This document shows, one piece after another, positions 1 to 13,900 of a stretch of DNA of 64,000 nt. The notes under the pieces are model-generated. The model did no database searches. It worked only from the letters and a program-made list of their open reading frames with translations, and was not told the DNA's origin. Source of the stretch: Bugula neritina. Its lineage: Eukaryota > Bryozoa > Gymnolaemata > Cheilostomatida > Bugulidae. The DNA lies in assembly GCA_964035545.1 (NCBI GenBank), contig OZ037765.1:9666698-9730697 (forward strand), in the 5' to 3' direction. The translations under genes and the position numbers were made by a program. Within the stretch, counting starts at the first letter, position 1. The number at the start of each line of letters is the position of its first letter.

Positions 1-1229
1 TTTGATTAAGAATGATATCGATTAGGATATTCTGCTCACAGTCTAGCCATGGTGATGGTGATGCTGACATTTTGATTTTCATTTTGATTCAGATTTACAT
101 TAAATTTAATGATTAATGATTAACGTGTACGACGTCGGCTAACTCTAAGTCTACTGAGCTAAACTAAAACTTAATCTCTTTCAGTTTGTTATAGTTATTC
201 TATTTAGTATACTTAGTTATGGAATATATTCTAAAAAGTAAAATATAATAATATTAATAATGTGAAACTGAATGTCCTAGACTCCAGAGTTAGACTTAGA
301 CTTAGAGTTTGACTCACGCTCATACTCATGGTTATTGATTCATAACTCATAAGTTTGGGACTGAGTTATAAATTTAAAATTAATAATGATTAATTAATAA
401 TAATTCTGATTCATACTGGCTATAGTTATACTGAATTACTTCACCAAATCTAATGGTAATCGTAATAAACTTATAAAGTATATCTAATACTAATAGTAAT
501 TAATAATAGTAATACTAATAGTACTAGTTAAGAATTTTTTAGTACTAATACTAATAGTAATACTAATACTATAGCAGTCACTATAGTTTGAGTTTTGAAC
601 AGTTTGAAGTAATTACTCATTTTACTACTTATTCTACTTTTAGACACTAAGTAATACTAATGCTGGCCTTAATATAAATAATGATATGAATATAGGCAAA
701 GTCAAATTAAACATAACCATAATTATTAGCCTACTTATTAACTAACTTATTAATATTAAACAATTATAATTATAATCTTCAGACCAAATATCTGTAATAG
801 AACTACTACTAGAAGTAATAAACATAAATATTGAATACTAGTACTCAATAATAACTAAAGTTATTAAAATTAGCTAAAAATGGGATGTCTAATGTGTATT
901 AGTATAAATATAATCTATTTGGTAGTTTATTAATTTGACAGCTGAGATAATTTTTAGAAAAAAGTTATAAATGTGTTTGAATTTAAAAAAAAAAACAAAT
1001 TCATTACATAAATGTTTTAACTACTCAGTTTTTCGGTAAAGCTGAGCAGTGCTCCAGCTGAGAGATAGTTTTTATGTAGACTAGCCTTGAAATACTGGTA
1101 TTGCTTGCTATGTAAATGTTACATTACATTACATTACATTTTGGAATTATTTGTGCTAAGAATGTTAATAGTTATTGTCATTATATAAAACCTTTTGCTA
1201 TTCAACTGTAGAAATGCAGTTTGCCTCAA
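1..1229. other. AT-rich 5' flank of KMT2C/D
   Basis: I see no gene here. The stretch is AT-rich and cryptically repetitive: positions 360-860 are built from short words such as TAATACTAATAGTAAT, and 280-330 from AGTTAGACTTAGACTT. A short (TTACA)n run lies near 1113-1140. The sequence just before the first recognised coding exon reads like a splice acceptor (ending CTGTAG at 1211), and the frame is open from there to the ATG at 1230. A 5' UTR exon, or further N-terminal coding exons, may therefore lie in or beyond this region. No convincing TATA box or initiator could be fixed by eye. Confidence 0.5.
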
Positions 1230-4172
1230 ATGGATCTTCGTGATGATAATCGGAAACCCAAACGATCTGCCAGGTAAGCTGTGCATATATCAAGCATTTT
1301 CTCTAATCTTTTATTGGTTCACTAAGTTGCACATAACTAATTAAATAGAAGTAAAGGGAGGTCAAAACATCATGAAATGGATGATATTCATAAAGCTAAT
1401 AACTTTTAATTATTCTATTTTGTATAACATTATTAAAATACATTTACACTCAGCAGATTTGCTCGTTTAAATATCATGCGTGTTCAACTGTGTCCTTCAC
1501 CTTCAAATTCAGTTTATGACAAACAATTGTTCATTTCATCTTTTGTAAACTACTATTTTGCAGGTCTCGAGCTCGCACACGACTAATAGAGGAAGATGCT
1601 GAAACAGAATATTCATATGGCAGTTTAGAGAATAGTGGTACCGAATCATCAATTCATGGCGATGAGTCCAGTAATCTGGGTAAATAATGTTATTATTATG
1701 TTACAGTAAGGAAACCAGACTTAGCAAGTGGGAAAGACTGCCTTGAATTTACATATACTGCTTTTTACAATACTAGCACAGATTTAATTAGTAGAAAAAA
1801 TGTGTGTAAGTTTTTTTTCAAATTTTATTATATCATTTTAAAAACAATTTTTTTCAGGTGATGGAACACCAGCTAGAGAATTATCTACTGAGCGATCATC
1901 TTTGTCTCGGGTCAGTAAAGTTGAGGAAAAAAGGTGTGTTTTCTGTTGGAGAGGAAAAAAAAGTTCTCTGGGTCAAGGCATATTGACGCGCTGTGAACCT
2001 ACTCCTGGTTTCAATCCGTTTCGAAAAACTCTGAAAGGAAGGCAGAATAGCAGTGAAAATGAAAGCAGCAAAAGACGCAACAAGGGGTTTGTCTTAACAC
2101 TCTCTTTAAGATTTTGGTTTACATAGTTTAATCTTATGAATCAAACTTACCTTTCCTGCACTTTAGTTTTGACTAATTTCTTCACATGGAATGCCGTGTT
2201 ATACTTGATTATTTCTTAGTTGCCACTGCATGGTTTAAATTTTCTGTTACTGATTAGTGTGGAATTGGCTCTGTGTGCTGAAGGTTTTGCTAAGGCTCTT
2301 ATTCGTTTCAGGGAGCCAGTCAAATCATTGTCAAAGCGTCCAGTGGAGACAGGAAAGTATGCTAATGTGTATAATGAACTGACAGATGTTGGTCTTCCTC
2401 TTGATGTCTTGGCATCCGATATTTTTGATGAGTCAGGTAAAGGATTCTAGTAGATTATCTACTTCTATTCTTGTGCAATAGGTTGTTCCGCTATTTTGTT
2501 TTATTGACTATTTTGGACCTAATGTATTGCTGGTCCTACAGATCGTGCTGTGTATGCTCACCATTGCTGCGCCGCATGGAGCGAGGGCGTTCTTCAAGCT
2601 GAGGATTACTCACTGCAGTCTGTTGATAAAGCAGCGCTTGTAGGCCTGACTTCCGTGAGTATTGTAGAAATTACGTATTACATTTGGGGAGATGGTTTTA
2701 ATTCCTACTGAAATTGCATAGTTTACTGTGCTTAGTTATTCACCTTGTTTTTAATACAATGAGTTGCTTGAAAAACATTTCAACTAGTTCTAACATGATA
2801 ATAATGCAAGCTGGCAGGTCTTAGAATGTGTTGCAATTAAGAGACTCAGGTATTTCTTCTAAAATGTCATTTAGTGCAAATTGTCACCTTTTAACGACCT
2901 TTAGACAATTATGTTGATTTGGTTATCTTACAGAAATGCAGTTTTTGTGAAAAGTTTGGGGCAACGATTCCATGTAAAGCACCCAAGTGTGGCAAAAAGT
3001 TTCACTATCCTTGTGCCTCGGGTAGTGGATGCTTTCAAGATATTAGCAGTTTAACATTACTCTGTCCTGATCATGCGGAAATGGCGGAAGTTATTGGTAA
3101 GTCTAAATTTCTGCCTGATTTGAAGATTTGGTGTTGAGTTGTGTAAGCTAAATACATGTTGTGTTCACATTTGCAACTATATGTAACATTCTATGATTAC
3201 TGCTTGCAGCCAAAGACGAATCTCATTGTGTTGTATGCGGCCAGCCTGGGATTATTCTGAAGCAGCTATTTTGTACATCTTGCGGTCAACATTATCATGG
3301 GGACTGTTTAGAGTTTGAAATAGAATGTAATACTGTAGTCAGAGCTGGCTGGCAATGCCCTGACTGTAAACTTTGTCAAGAATGTCGAAATCCTGGCGAT
3401 GATAATAAAATGCTGGTGTGCGACGTTTGTGACAAAGGGTTCCACACATTCTGTCTGGTTCCAGCCATACAGAAAGTTCCGCCCAATGGCTGGAGATGTC
3501 ATGTAAGTTTGGACAGACATAGCTGAGTTTAGTAGTCTACAGATTTGCATTCCAACTATGTAATATCTCTTAAGAATAAGAAATATGTTTTGTTTTACGA
3601 GGTTTAAGTTCTTGCTGCTAGTTATAACGCGTATTGTGTTGTAATTATCCTAACCATGTTGTAGAACTGCCGATCCTGTGTGGAATGTGGCCAGAAATAT
3701 GATGATATAAAGTGGCACAGAAATTACACCGTGTGCGATAATTGTCATCTGCAGAAGCAAAGGGGTCCAGTTTGTCCTGTTTGTAAGAAAGTCTACAAGT
3801 TGTTCAACAATAAAGGCATGACTATGTGCACTGTTTGCAAGAAGTACGTGCACAATGCATGCGACAAGGAAATTGATAAAGCAGGTGTGTTTTGTGGTAC
3901 ACAGTGTTATGAGCATGGTAATTATCCAAACGATATTGTTAGTTCAGTAACATTTTTACCTTCTCCCTTCACCTACACTCTGTGTTTGTGTTTTTTTGGC
4001 AGATGCAAAAAAATATAAATGTTCGGCGTGCGTGCCTGCATCTGCAAGTACCTCGGCAGCGAGCTCCAAGGAGCCGTGCGTTGCTGTCACTGATGTCACC
4101 TTGGAGGATACGATGGAAGTAACTGAGCAGCAGCACTTCGAGTCAGACTCTGAGTTGGCTGACTCTGAGAAG
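1230..4172 (+). CDS. KMT2C/D: KMT2C/D exons 1-9: N-terminal extended PHD and PHD cluster
   Basis: Coding exons: 1230-1273, 1564-1679, 1858-2086, 2312-2436, 2542-2654, 2934-3096, 3210-3502, 3665-3884, 4003-4172. The protein opens with a basic stretch (MDLRDDNRKPKRSARSR) followed by an acidic one. CVFCWRGKKSSLGQG begins the first extended PHD, which continues through CSFCEKFGATIPCKAPKCG and FHYPCASGSGCFQD. Exon 7 holds two PHD-type modules: CVVCGQPG...CTSCGQHYHGDC, then CQECRNPGDDNKMLVCDVCDKGFHTFC. Exon 8 adds CRSCVECG...CPVCKKVYKLF...CTVCKKYVHNACD. In the family these fingers read histone H4 tails and help recruit partners. The phase of every junction was checked by hand. The donor of exon 3 (GTTTGT) is weak but keeps frame. 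Exon 9 is acidic and ends at a donor that merges into the minisatellite. Confidence 0.9.
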
Positions 4173-7100
4173 GTGAGTGTCTAGTTTTACTCTGTGTCTA
4201 GTTTCACTATGTGTCTAGTTTTACTATGTGTCTAGTTTCACTATGTGTCTAGTTTCACTCTGTGTCTAGTTTCACTATGTGTCTAGTTTCACTATGTGTC
4301 TAGTTTCACTCTGTGTCTAGTTTCACTATGTGTCTAGTTTCACTATGTGTCTAGTTTCACTCTGTGTCTAGTGTCACTATGTGTCTAGTTTCACTATGTG
4401 TCTAGTTTCACTATGTGTCTAGTTTCACTCTGTGTCTAGTTTCACTATGTGTCTAGTTTCACTATGTGTCTAGTTTCACTCTGTGTCTAGTTTCACTATG
4501 TGTCTAGTTTCACTCTGTGTCTTGTTTTACTATGTGTTTTGTTTCACTATGTGTCTTGTTTCACTATGTGTCTTGTTTCACTATGTGTCTAGTTTCACTC
4601 TGTGTCTTGTTTCACTCTGTGTCTAGTTTCACTATGTGTCTAGTTTCACTATGTGTCTAGTTTCACTATGTGTCTAGTTTCACTATGTGTCTAGTTTCAC
4701 TCTGTGTCTAGTTTCACTCTGTGTCTTGTTTTACTATGTGTCTTGTTTCACTCTGTGTCTAGTTTCACTCTGTGTCTAGTTTCACTATGTGTCTAGTTTC
4801 ACTCTGTGTCTAGTTTCACTCTGTGTCTAGTTTCACTATGTGTCTAGTTTCACTATGTGTCTAGTTTCACTATGTGTCTAGTTTCACTCTGTGTCTAGTT
4901 TCACTATACAGTGTGTCTAGTTTCACTATGTGTCTAGTTTCACTATGTGTCTAGTTTTACTATGTGTCTTGTTTCACTATGTGTCTAGTTCTACTCTGTG
5001 TCTTGTTGTTTCATAGTGTAAACTAAGAGCAACATTGCTAGCAAGGTTACAATCAATAATAGCAATATATAATAATATTATTAAGTAATTATATAAGTAA
5101 TGGCAAGTGTAGTAACGTGAAGTTGGGTTGTTTTTAGATGAGCACCAGCTCTTCCTCCAGCCGGATTCGTCCTGTGAAGCCTGGCAGAGGAAAACCTGCT
5201 TCCTTTACCAGAGGAAGTTCAGCGATCAAGAGGCCACCAAGCAAAAGCACCAGAACCTCTGCACCATTAGGTGTACGGTCAAAGGTAAGAGTGCGTTGTG
5301 CAAACTATTTATCAGTCTTCATAAATAGTTTACTGAATAAGTGATGACAGCAAGATGTTTTCTTCTAGAAAGTATGTCTATACATAGGTAGTTAATTGGC
5401 ATAATTTGGTTTATTGTGAAAGTTTTCGTTCTGAAGTGCATAAACACATAAATATAATATAATTAATATAGTTTGTATTGTCACTCATTGCTGTGCTGTA
5501 CACCAGGGCAAAGTTATGAAGAAGCGAAGCCGACCTGCGCCAACTGATAATCGGGTGAAGAGAAGTAAAATGGCTGAAACTATTGCCACGACGCATGTAA
5601 GTATCTTATCGTCTAGTCTTTTTGTCGACAATAATACAATTGAGAAGATGGCTGGACATTTTAACTTGACTTGTTTGTAGAGTGCTGCACCGAGTGCAGA
5701 GAGTATTAAGAAGCTGGATGACGAGGACCAACACGCTGCCGTTGTCTTGGCAGCAGCATCAGATCTGTTTGTGTTGACACAGGACATGTGTGTGTCTTGT
5801 GGTAGTTTTGGTTCTGAAAGTGAAGGCGATCTCATCACGTGCACTCAGTGTGGCCAGTGCTACCACCCTTTCTGTGCTCAAGTCAAGGTATAGGAACTTC
5901 ATATCAGAGCATGCCTACTTTCAAATGGTCATATTAGTTCACCAAACAAACCACTTATACAACACCTTCCTTTGTGTGAGCTGACCATTTAAAGTCTTCT
6001 GCTGCTAGCACATTTATAAAAATCTTGATATTTACTTAATACAACCAATATGATGTTTGGTACACTGTGGCAATATTTTACAATGTATACAGACATAAAT
6101 ACCGAATAAATATGTATTATTTGATTTTGCATAAGGCTATTAGGGGTACATTTGACAGCCTTAATCATTGAATATATTACAATGATGTACGAGTTTTATG
6201 CTGAATATATTCAACACATTTCACGCTCTCTGGTGATATAAAAATGTCCCAGGAAGCAAAACGCTTTAATTTACGATAGTAATGTAGGTTATAAGTATAG
6301 AGCCTAGAGATTTTTTATGTAATATGTTTTGCCTATATCTTGCTGATGTTGGTCCAGGTTAACAGTGTCATACTGACAAAAGGATGGCGTTGCTTAGACT
6401 GTACAGTGTGTGAAGGATGTGGTAAGCCAACTGATGAACCCAACTTATTGCTTTGTGATGAATGTGACATCAGCTTTCATACATACTGCTTAGACCCTCC
6501 TCTCAAGCATGTACCTAAAGGAAACTGGAAATGCAAATGGTGAGATGTGAACCTTTGTTTTACACGGTATAAAGTTTTTTCATACAATACGTGGCTGTTG
6601 ATGTTTTAAATACAATACATATTTATGTGTGCATAACATATGACTATTTGTGCCCAGTAAATTTTAGATTTGTTACCTTGCCAGCGCGTTATGTGGTGGT
6701 GAGTAAAAGTATCATGGCCTACATTGTAATACATATATATATAATATATATGTATAAGGCATATTATTTTGCACTGTGCGCTAATGTTGATGTAATCTAA
6801 TATTGCATCAAATTGTAATATACACAATTCATATTGTAATGTCTACTGTTTGTGCTAGAAGCTTCTAGAATTGGACTATTCAAGAATATAAAAACTTTCT
6901 ACCTCATTATTTAGGCTAACCAGATCATTAGTTTCTTGTGTCTTTTTCTCACCAGCACAAAGCCAACATACTTGCGTGTTTATTTGCTAGTTGGCACTAA
7001 TTTTCAATGGGGAATATTGCTGACTATTTGCAGGTGTGTTCACTGCCGTTACTGTGGGTCAGCAAGTCCTGGCTATGGTTGTGAGTGGATTAACAACTAC

Positions 7101-10100
7101 ACAGAGTGTGGGCCATGTCACAGTGTGACTGACTGTCCTGTATGCAGCCAGTGTTACATGGACAATGAGCTAGTGATACAGTGCACTCAGTGTGAAAGGT
7201 ACATTCTCTATTGTCTCCTTTTGTATAGCAAGTGAAAATGTTCATCATTTAATAAACAAAAGCATTAGTGCACCCAAAGATTTATTTTAGTTTCAATAGC
7301 AATTTTCAATTGCATTATTTTCATATTACAATCAAAGTTGCTGATGTAAATTCTGGTGTCAACAGTCATCAGCTGTAATTGTTGTAATTCGATTGAAGTA
7401 GACTTTATATTTTTCAATAATTTTTTCTATAATTATAGGTGGCTGCACACTGCCTGTGATAATATGCACACTGAAGATGATGCGGAGAGAATGTCCAATT
7501 TAGGGTATAACTGTGTATTTTGTCGTCCCAAAACCGGGGCTCCATCGCCAAGCCCTCCTACGCCTGTGGTTCAACCACCCACACCCTTGAGTATAACATC
7601 TCCTGGCTTTTCTTCTGCCCCTGTGAAAGAGGAACCAAAGTCATATTTAGTGGATGGTATCAACCTGTCGGAGAATGGCCTTGGCTTAATGAAACAATTA
7701 GCCGTGGAAGTTCCTCCATCTCAAATCTCATTGGCTCAAAAAGCTGCTCAGGCAGCTCGATTGGCTAAAAATCGACAGATGAAAATAAAGCAAAGCCATC
7801 CTCAGATGTCTCAACTTTTGTCCGTTACGACAGAAATGCCAGGTGAGCCTTTCAGCTGACTGTGACTTGTGGAAGTCTTCTCAACTATTTTATTGACTAT
7901 TTTTTTATAGGAAATACAAGTTTCAGTGCTACATGAGCAGCTGTCGTCTATTTGCTCTAGATATACCCATGGAAGAAGACGGGGCTGGCAATGCTGCCGC
8001 CGATCCTACTCGCTCATCTTTGGACGCTGACACAGATTCCCTGCTGGCGGAGGCGCTGCTCTCACCGGCTGTCAGTGAGGCAGCTCGAGGTGATTTCTCG
8101 GCCGATGTCATACAGTCTACTCTCACCAGCGACGGAGCTCCTCTAACTGATCCAGCTTGTACAGATGCTAACAAGATAAAGAAACGATCCAGAAAACCTC
8201 CTCCTTTAGGTAACCGCTCTGGTCTATATTACCTGTTGTTTGTACATGCTTCAAGTAACAAACTGATGTATTCATTTGTTTTACAATAAATACAAATATG
8301 TTTTATTTGCAGGCATTGGTGGGTTTGTTGCTAAGCCTAGACAGCGACCACCAACTAAAGTTGTCATGGTGGTGCAAGGTCCATATACAGCTGACGGCCA
8401 GCCACCAGCACCACCGACTGACGCTGCTGCTGCAGAGGGTGTGTCAGCTGATGGAAAGAAAAAAATTGTTAGGAAAATGAGAAAAAAGGGACAAATTGAA
8501 GATGCATACCCTAGCTATCTGCAGGTACCGTTAATATTTCACTTCTAGTAAGTTTTTCCAATTGAATTAAGTTTTCACCAATTGAAAACAATTCTCTCTT
8601 TTCAACTGTGTTGGGCATTATTTATAGGAAGCCTTCTTTGGTAAATCTACGCTAGAGCAATCCAAAGCGGAGCCGTCTACATCTATACTGCACCAGAATC
8701 AACCCGCCACTGACTCTACACTTGAGCTTAGTATTTCTAATCCACAAGTTATCCCACAGGACTGTACAATCAAGCTAGCTGAAGGGGTGACTATCCCATC
8801 CTCAGAGCCACAGCTTGGTATAGCAAATATTCTAGACGATCCATCAGAAGTTACAAATAAAGATGGCAACGTCTCAGACGAAGTCCATCATATTGGTATG
8901 ATTATATTTGTACTCTTATTAGAATTATGATATACATGTTTTGTTATTGATATTTGAGTAGAACACTGTCACTGTAGTGTGTAAGAATTTTGAACTGCTG
9001 TATTTTGTTTAGATGGTGAGGACTTGGATATACTTAAAGGTGTACCTGGTGAAATGTTACACGGAGAGCTACCGGATGAACTCTATAAAATATTCCGTAA
9101 GCATATGGGTCGTTTCTCTTTATCTTATGCTAACAAAGTCTATGCTAAATAACGGTCGGAAAATTTTGGCATTGATAGTTTTCTATTCATGTTGAAGTTT
9201 ATAAATTTTGTAATTTATAAAAAAAGTTTTATGTTAGGCGATGTATTAACCTTTCGGTAAATTTTAATATTTTCTATAATTATGAATCAGAAAGACTAAG
9301 TGGTAGAGAAAGATTAATGAAATATGTAATCATTAATAGGCAAATAATTCTTACCTAATTTTATAACCTAATTATATATTTTAAACAATAGAAACAGACA
9401 TTTTATAAGTCTTAACAATCATTTAGCTATATATTATTGCCAATGTGTGTGTATATGCAAATAATGACAATTGCTTTTGTATACCCCTTGAAAATTATGA
9501 TCTTGGATCAATCTCTAGCCAAAGACACTACAATTCTCATAAATAACATCAAAATGTTTGTAAACTACTTGTATATAATGTCTTTCTTTTTCTTTCAGAG
9601 GCTATAGAGTCTGATTTGGTAGATACAAGAGAAGCTGGTCCAAGTGACAGTAAGTCCACTACGAGAGCTGAGCCAGTTGAGAGCGAAATGGATCTTGTGG
9701 ATTCTAATTTTGAAGAGTTCCTTAAAGGCATTATGGAGACCGGGGAGGAGACAGGTACGCCCCGTCTTCTCAACTCTTACTTTTTCTCTCCTGTAGTATA
9801 GCTACACCAGTTTCTCTCGTCTTTTCTGTCCTACTAGATGTGGTTCTGCATATTCTAGGTGAACTGCCAGACATGCCTGTGTCCGGAGAAACTGCTGATG
9901 CTGTGTCTGACGCAATGTCACTGCACTCGAAATTGAGCACCTCACCACTACCAATGCAGGGTCTGTCACAGCCGATTCTGAATCAGCAGCAACCACTGCA
10001 CCCCTCTCGGCAGCCATCATTGCACCAGCCACAGGCGATACCTCAGCCGCAGTCGTATCAACCGCCAATGCACATGCCCCACCAGCAGCCTGTTCCTCAG

Positions 10101-10882
10101 TTGCAGCAGATACACCCGCAGCTACAGAGGCATCTACAGCAGCCCCAGCAGCAGCTGCAGCAACAACTTCATCAGCAGCAGTTGCACCATCCGCCACAGT
10201 TGCCGTCTTCTATGCAGGCACCTATGCAAGTTTCCATGCACGACTCTTTCAACATGAATATGCCCTCTTCATTTATAGCTGCCCCTCCGTCAGCGTCCCC
10301 TGTTGAAACAGCTGTTCAAGCTGCGCCAGATTTTCATCAACCTCCACACACTCAGTAAGTTGCTTTGTCAAAATTCTTTCTCCATTTGCATAATGTTTGA
10401 TAGTAAAGAGGTGTTGTGTGATGTATATATATGTGTGCTTACCTTTTGCAGAATGATGCCAGCAGCTGCGCCATCTTCAGTAGCCAGTTCACTGCCAGGC
10501 TCTGTCTCAGGCTCTCACCCTGGTACTCCATTCAGTCCCTCCACTTTTAATGAGCCAAACTGGCCAACCAGTAGCTCTTCAGCAACTGCTGCCGCTGACC
10601 AAGATGAAGGAGATCGGATGTCTCTCAACCAGAAGAACATGCTCAAGGTGAGCTTCATATGTCTGTTTGAGCTCTTATTAAGGGTTTGCGGTCACCCAGT
10701 ACAATTGTGTCTCATTGGTAGCTTGATACTTGCTGATCATAACCAACCTAGTGTGTTTTTATATTATATTCTACAATTTATAAGAACAATTTTTTTTAAA
10801 TGTATCATTGCGGTATTTTACTGGACAAAATAATTTTCACAAACACTGGTGCCTTTCTGTAGTATGGAATTTATGTTTTCTA

Positions 10883-10941
<59 letters not shown>

Positions 10942-13900
10942 ATAAAAGCACTAGGTTTCAAGATCATTCATAAACAAGTGATTGTAGCAGAAGACCTTTA
11001 AAATAAGTCATCTGTAAAACCACATTTTGTTAAATTTTTCCCCAGTTACAGATTTACAGTTAATAATTTGTGTTTGTATTTGACAATAGTGGAGAGATGA
11101 TGAGCCACTGGGTTTAGATGCCACTATTTCTCCAGTCCTATTTGCTAATATGAAGCATCCAGAGCTGAAGCAACAGTTTCCAGATTGGACAGAGCGTTGC
11201 AAACAAATAGGAAAGTTTTGGAGGAAGATGCCCACTGAACAGAGAGCCCCCTATTTGGTTAGTTTGTCTTGTCAAATGCTTTTTGTTGGAAATTCTGACA
11301 TATGCATGATCTTTGTTTTATATCATATTATGTTGTCTTTATATTGTGTAATCATGTTGTTTCATAGTATTTCTCAGTCCATGCTCAAAGACTTCTGCTA
11401 CCCTTTCTGTCAAAAAATAGCCTAAGGCTCCCTGATTCTGAGTGTAGTGAAATTAGCGCTAGTTTACTCAGCTACACAATGCTTTTACACTTGGAAGTAT
11501 TTTTTGCAACATAATAGGTGAAGAAAATAGCTGAAAAATATAAATAAGAAATTGTTTGCCCCTGTTTAGTGCTTTGAAAATGATAACGTTACCTTCCTAT
11601 GACATAGAATTTATTTGTAACATGTGCATAATATATGTTTGGTAAATAACATCAGTCAATTTTAAGCTCTCCAATGATCTTAAGTATTAGGTGGCAGAAG
11701 ATCTTCAATATCTGACCTTTTTTTATAGTTTTATTTGCGTCAGCTTACTAAGAATTGCATAATTACAGGTGGATTATTTTGAGGTTTGTGCTTTAATAGT
11801 TCAGATTTGATACACGTGCATATTTGTTGAATATTTCTGTTACCCTGGATTTCGTTTATTTGTTGATTAATGCATTCACACTATCCTCTGCTTTGCTCTT
11901 TCTTTGTTTTTGACTTCTAAACTCGCGATTATTACTCAATTTGCTAAACTACCCAATTAAGATCTGGGCTCCGGCTTCTATGTGCGTACCTGCTGTAAGA
12001 GACTAATGCCATCAGTGGTTCATGTTCATGTACTGATTAGTACTAGCAACATTTAAATGTTTTATGTTGGTTCCGGACATTTTAGTCTGTATTTGTTTAC
12101 CAAATTATAATTTTCATCATGTGCTAGTAGTCAACATTTAAAATACGGAATTAGCGAACATTGTTTTAATGTGGCTATTCTTTTGCTTATTAGAAACAGG
12201 CTCAAGAGAACCGAAACAAGAGATCTAAGATGAACAAGACTGCACGGAAAAAGCAGTCCAAGGAGAGTCCATTAGGATCTCCCCGAGGGGCGGGAATGTC
12301 GCCAGGCAGTGCCAGTTCTTTGAAGACTGGAGATCCTTCTGTTTCTGAATCTGGTGCTGTTGGAGCTACTTTCCAACCTCCCCAAACACCTCTTGGTAAG
12401 CAGTATAGGGCTATAGGCATGTCTTTGTGTAAATATTCATCTCATCATGCAGTTTTTTTTTATAATACTTAAAGACTTTTGTCATTTTCATCTCCCAACA
12501 CAAATAGCGTGAGTAGCAACTGATGATGTAATATTTTAAGAAATACTGAAAGTTTTTTAATCAAATTTTCAATTGTTTTGTATTCACTATTGAATGTTAT
12601 TGTCTTGTCAGTTGTATTATATACATGATATACATGATATACATTATATACATTTTATACATTATATACATTATATACATTATATATTATTTAACAAATA
12701 TTTGTATTGTACTAGTTTGCTTCAATGCAACGATTTTGTTACTGTCTTATTTTTATTCACTATATAAACTGTTGATATGTTCATAGTGTAGTGATTAATG
12801 TTTGTTGATATTCTCATATAGGCAGCAGCCATGCCATGGATCCATATAGCTGCCCTCCTGCTACTCCGGGCATTGTCCAACAGCCCGCTACTCCAAGAGA
12901 GACCGGCACTGCTATTGGTTCCCAGGAAGGCACTTCAGATCTTATAAGGTATACATTAATAATGTCATCAGCTGCTTATTTAGCAAACTAAATGCACCTC
13001 TTACTTAATAATTTCCCACTACTAATTCTCGATTGCAAACTTTACAGAGACGACGCATACAGCCAGCCACCACCGACACCGTACACGCCATCAGCCATTA
13101 TGCAGCCTCCTACACCAATGGATACTAGTGGAGAGGTCCTTGCAGATGATGCAGCACAGCTTTCCTCTTCGGTATGCAGTTTATGTCTCTCTCTTCAAAA
13201 TATTTTGTTTGTAATTATTATCTCTAAATGATGTACTTGTTCTAGTCTATTGTGTACTTGCTTTAGTCAATACTCGTACCCTTGTTTTAGGCATACATCT
13301 GTTGAAGTCTATAGTAAACTTTTTGCATTTGACGATATAATTTACAGTCTCTGTCATGCAGTATCTCATATCGTAATCTGGGCACCTCTTGATAACCTGT
13401 GTACCTAAATTTCCTCTAATAAATATGTTACGTATTCAGACTGTTAACTGTATAGAATATTTACTTTACACTCACTTACACAGTGTCCTGGGCCGTTTAC
13501 AAAGAGACTGACCATGTTAAGTCGTCGTGTTCAGTCTCAAGATAAACAGTCCCAAATGAATGTTGTAAATAAACAACAGTTGCTGGTAAGTGTTATCTCC
13601 CCGCCCTCTGCCTTTCGCCGCATGCTGTCAATTTTATATCTAGCATGTGCAGTTATTCCTTACAAACGAATTGTCCAACAGACGTGATTCTCCACAGGTT
13701 CAACTTCCATAGATTAAAGCAATTTCCAGAATGTCACGTTGGATCGTATTAAGATATTAACATCTTGATGCATGGTTTCTTTAGTATTCAGTTGATTGCG
13801 TCAACACAAAACCCTGCCTGTTTACTAATAACTCACTCCCTGCATGTATCTAACTTGTAGCTTGTATTTGCATACTATTCTCATCATGTTTTGGGTACTG

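Noticed and set aside
4173-5010. CRISPR-like array
   Set aside because: Units are contiguous 17-mers without spacers, in an animal intron; it is a minisatellite.
6591-6827. Overlapping open frames on both strands in the intron 6540-7033
   Set aside because: AT-rich Tyr/Ile/Asn-rich text typical of non-coding sequence; lies between two phase-matched PHD exons.
9802-10197. 131-codon open frame on the - strand over the Gln-rich exon 21
   Set aside because: Reverse reading of CAG/CAC-rich codons gives Ala/Val-rich text; the + strand is clearly the coding strand.
12517-12560. CTGATGATGT followed by CTGA, resembling snoRNA C and D boxes in an intron
   Set aside because: Spacing is far too short for a C/D snoRNA and no terminal stem is present.
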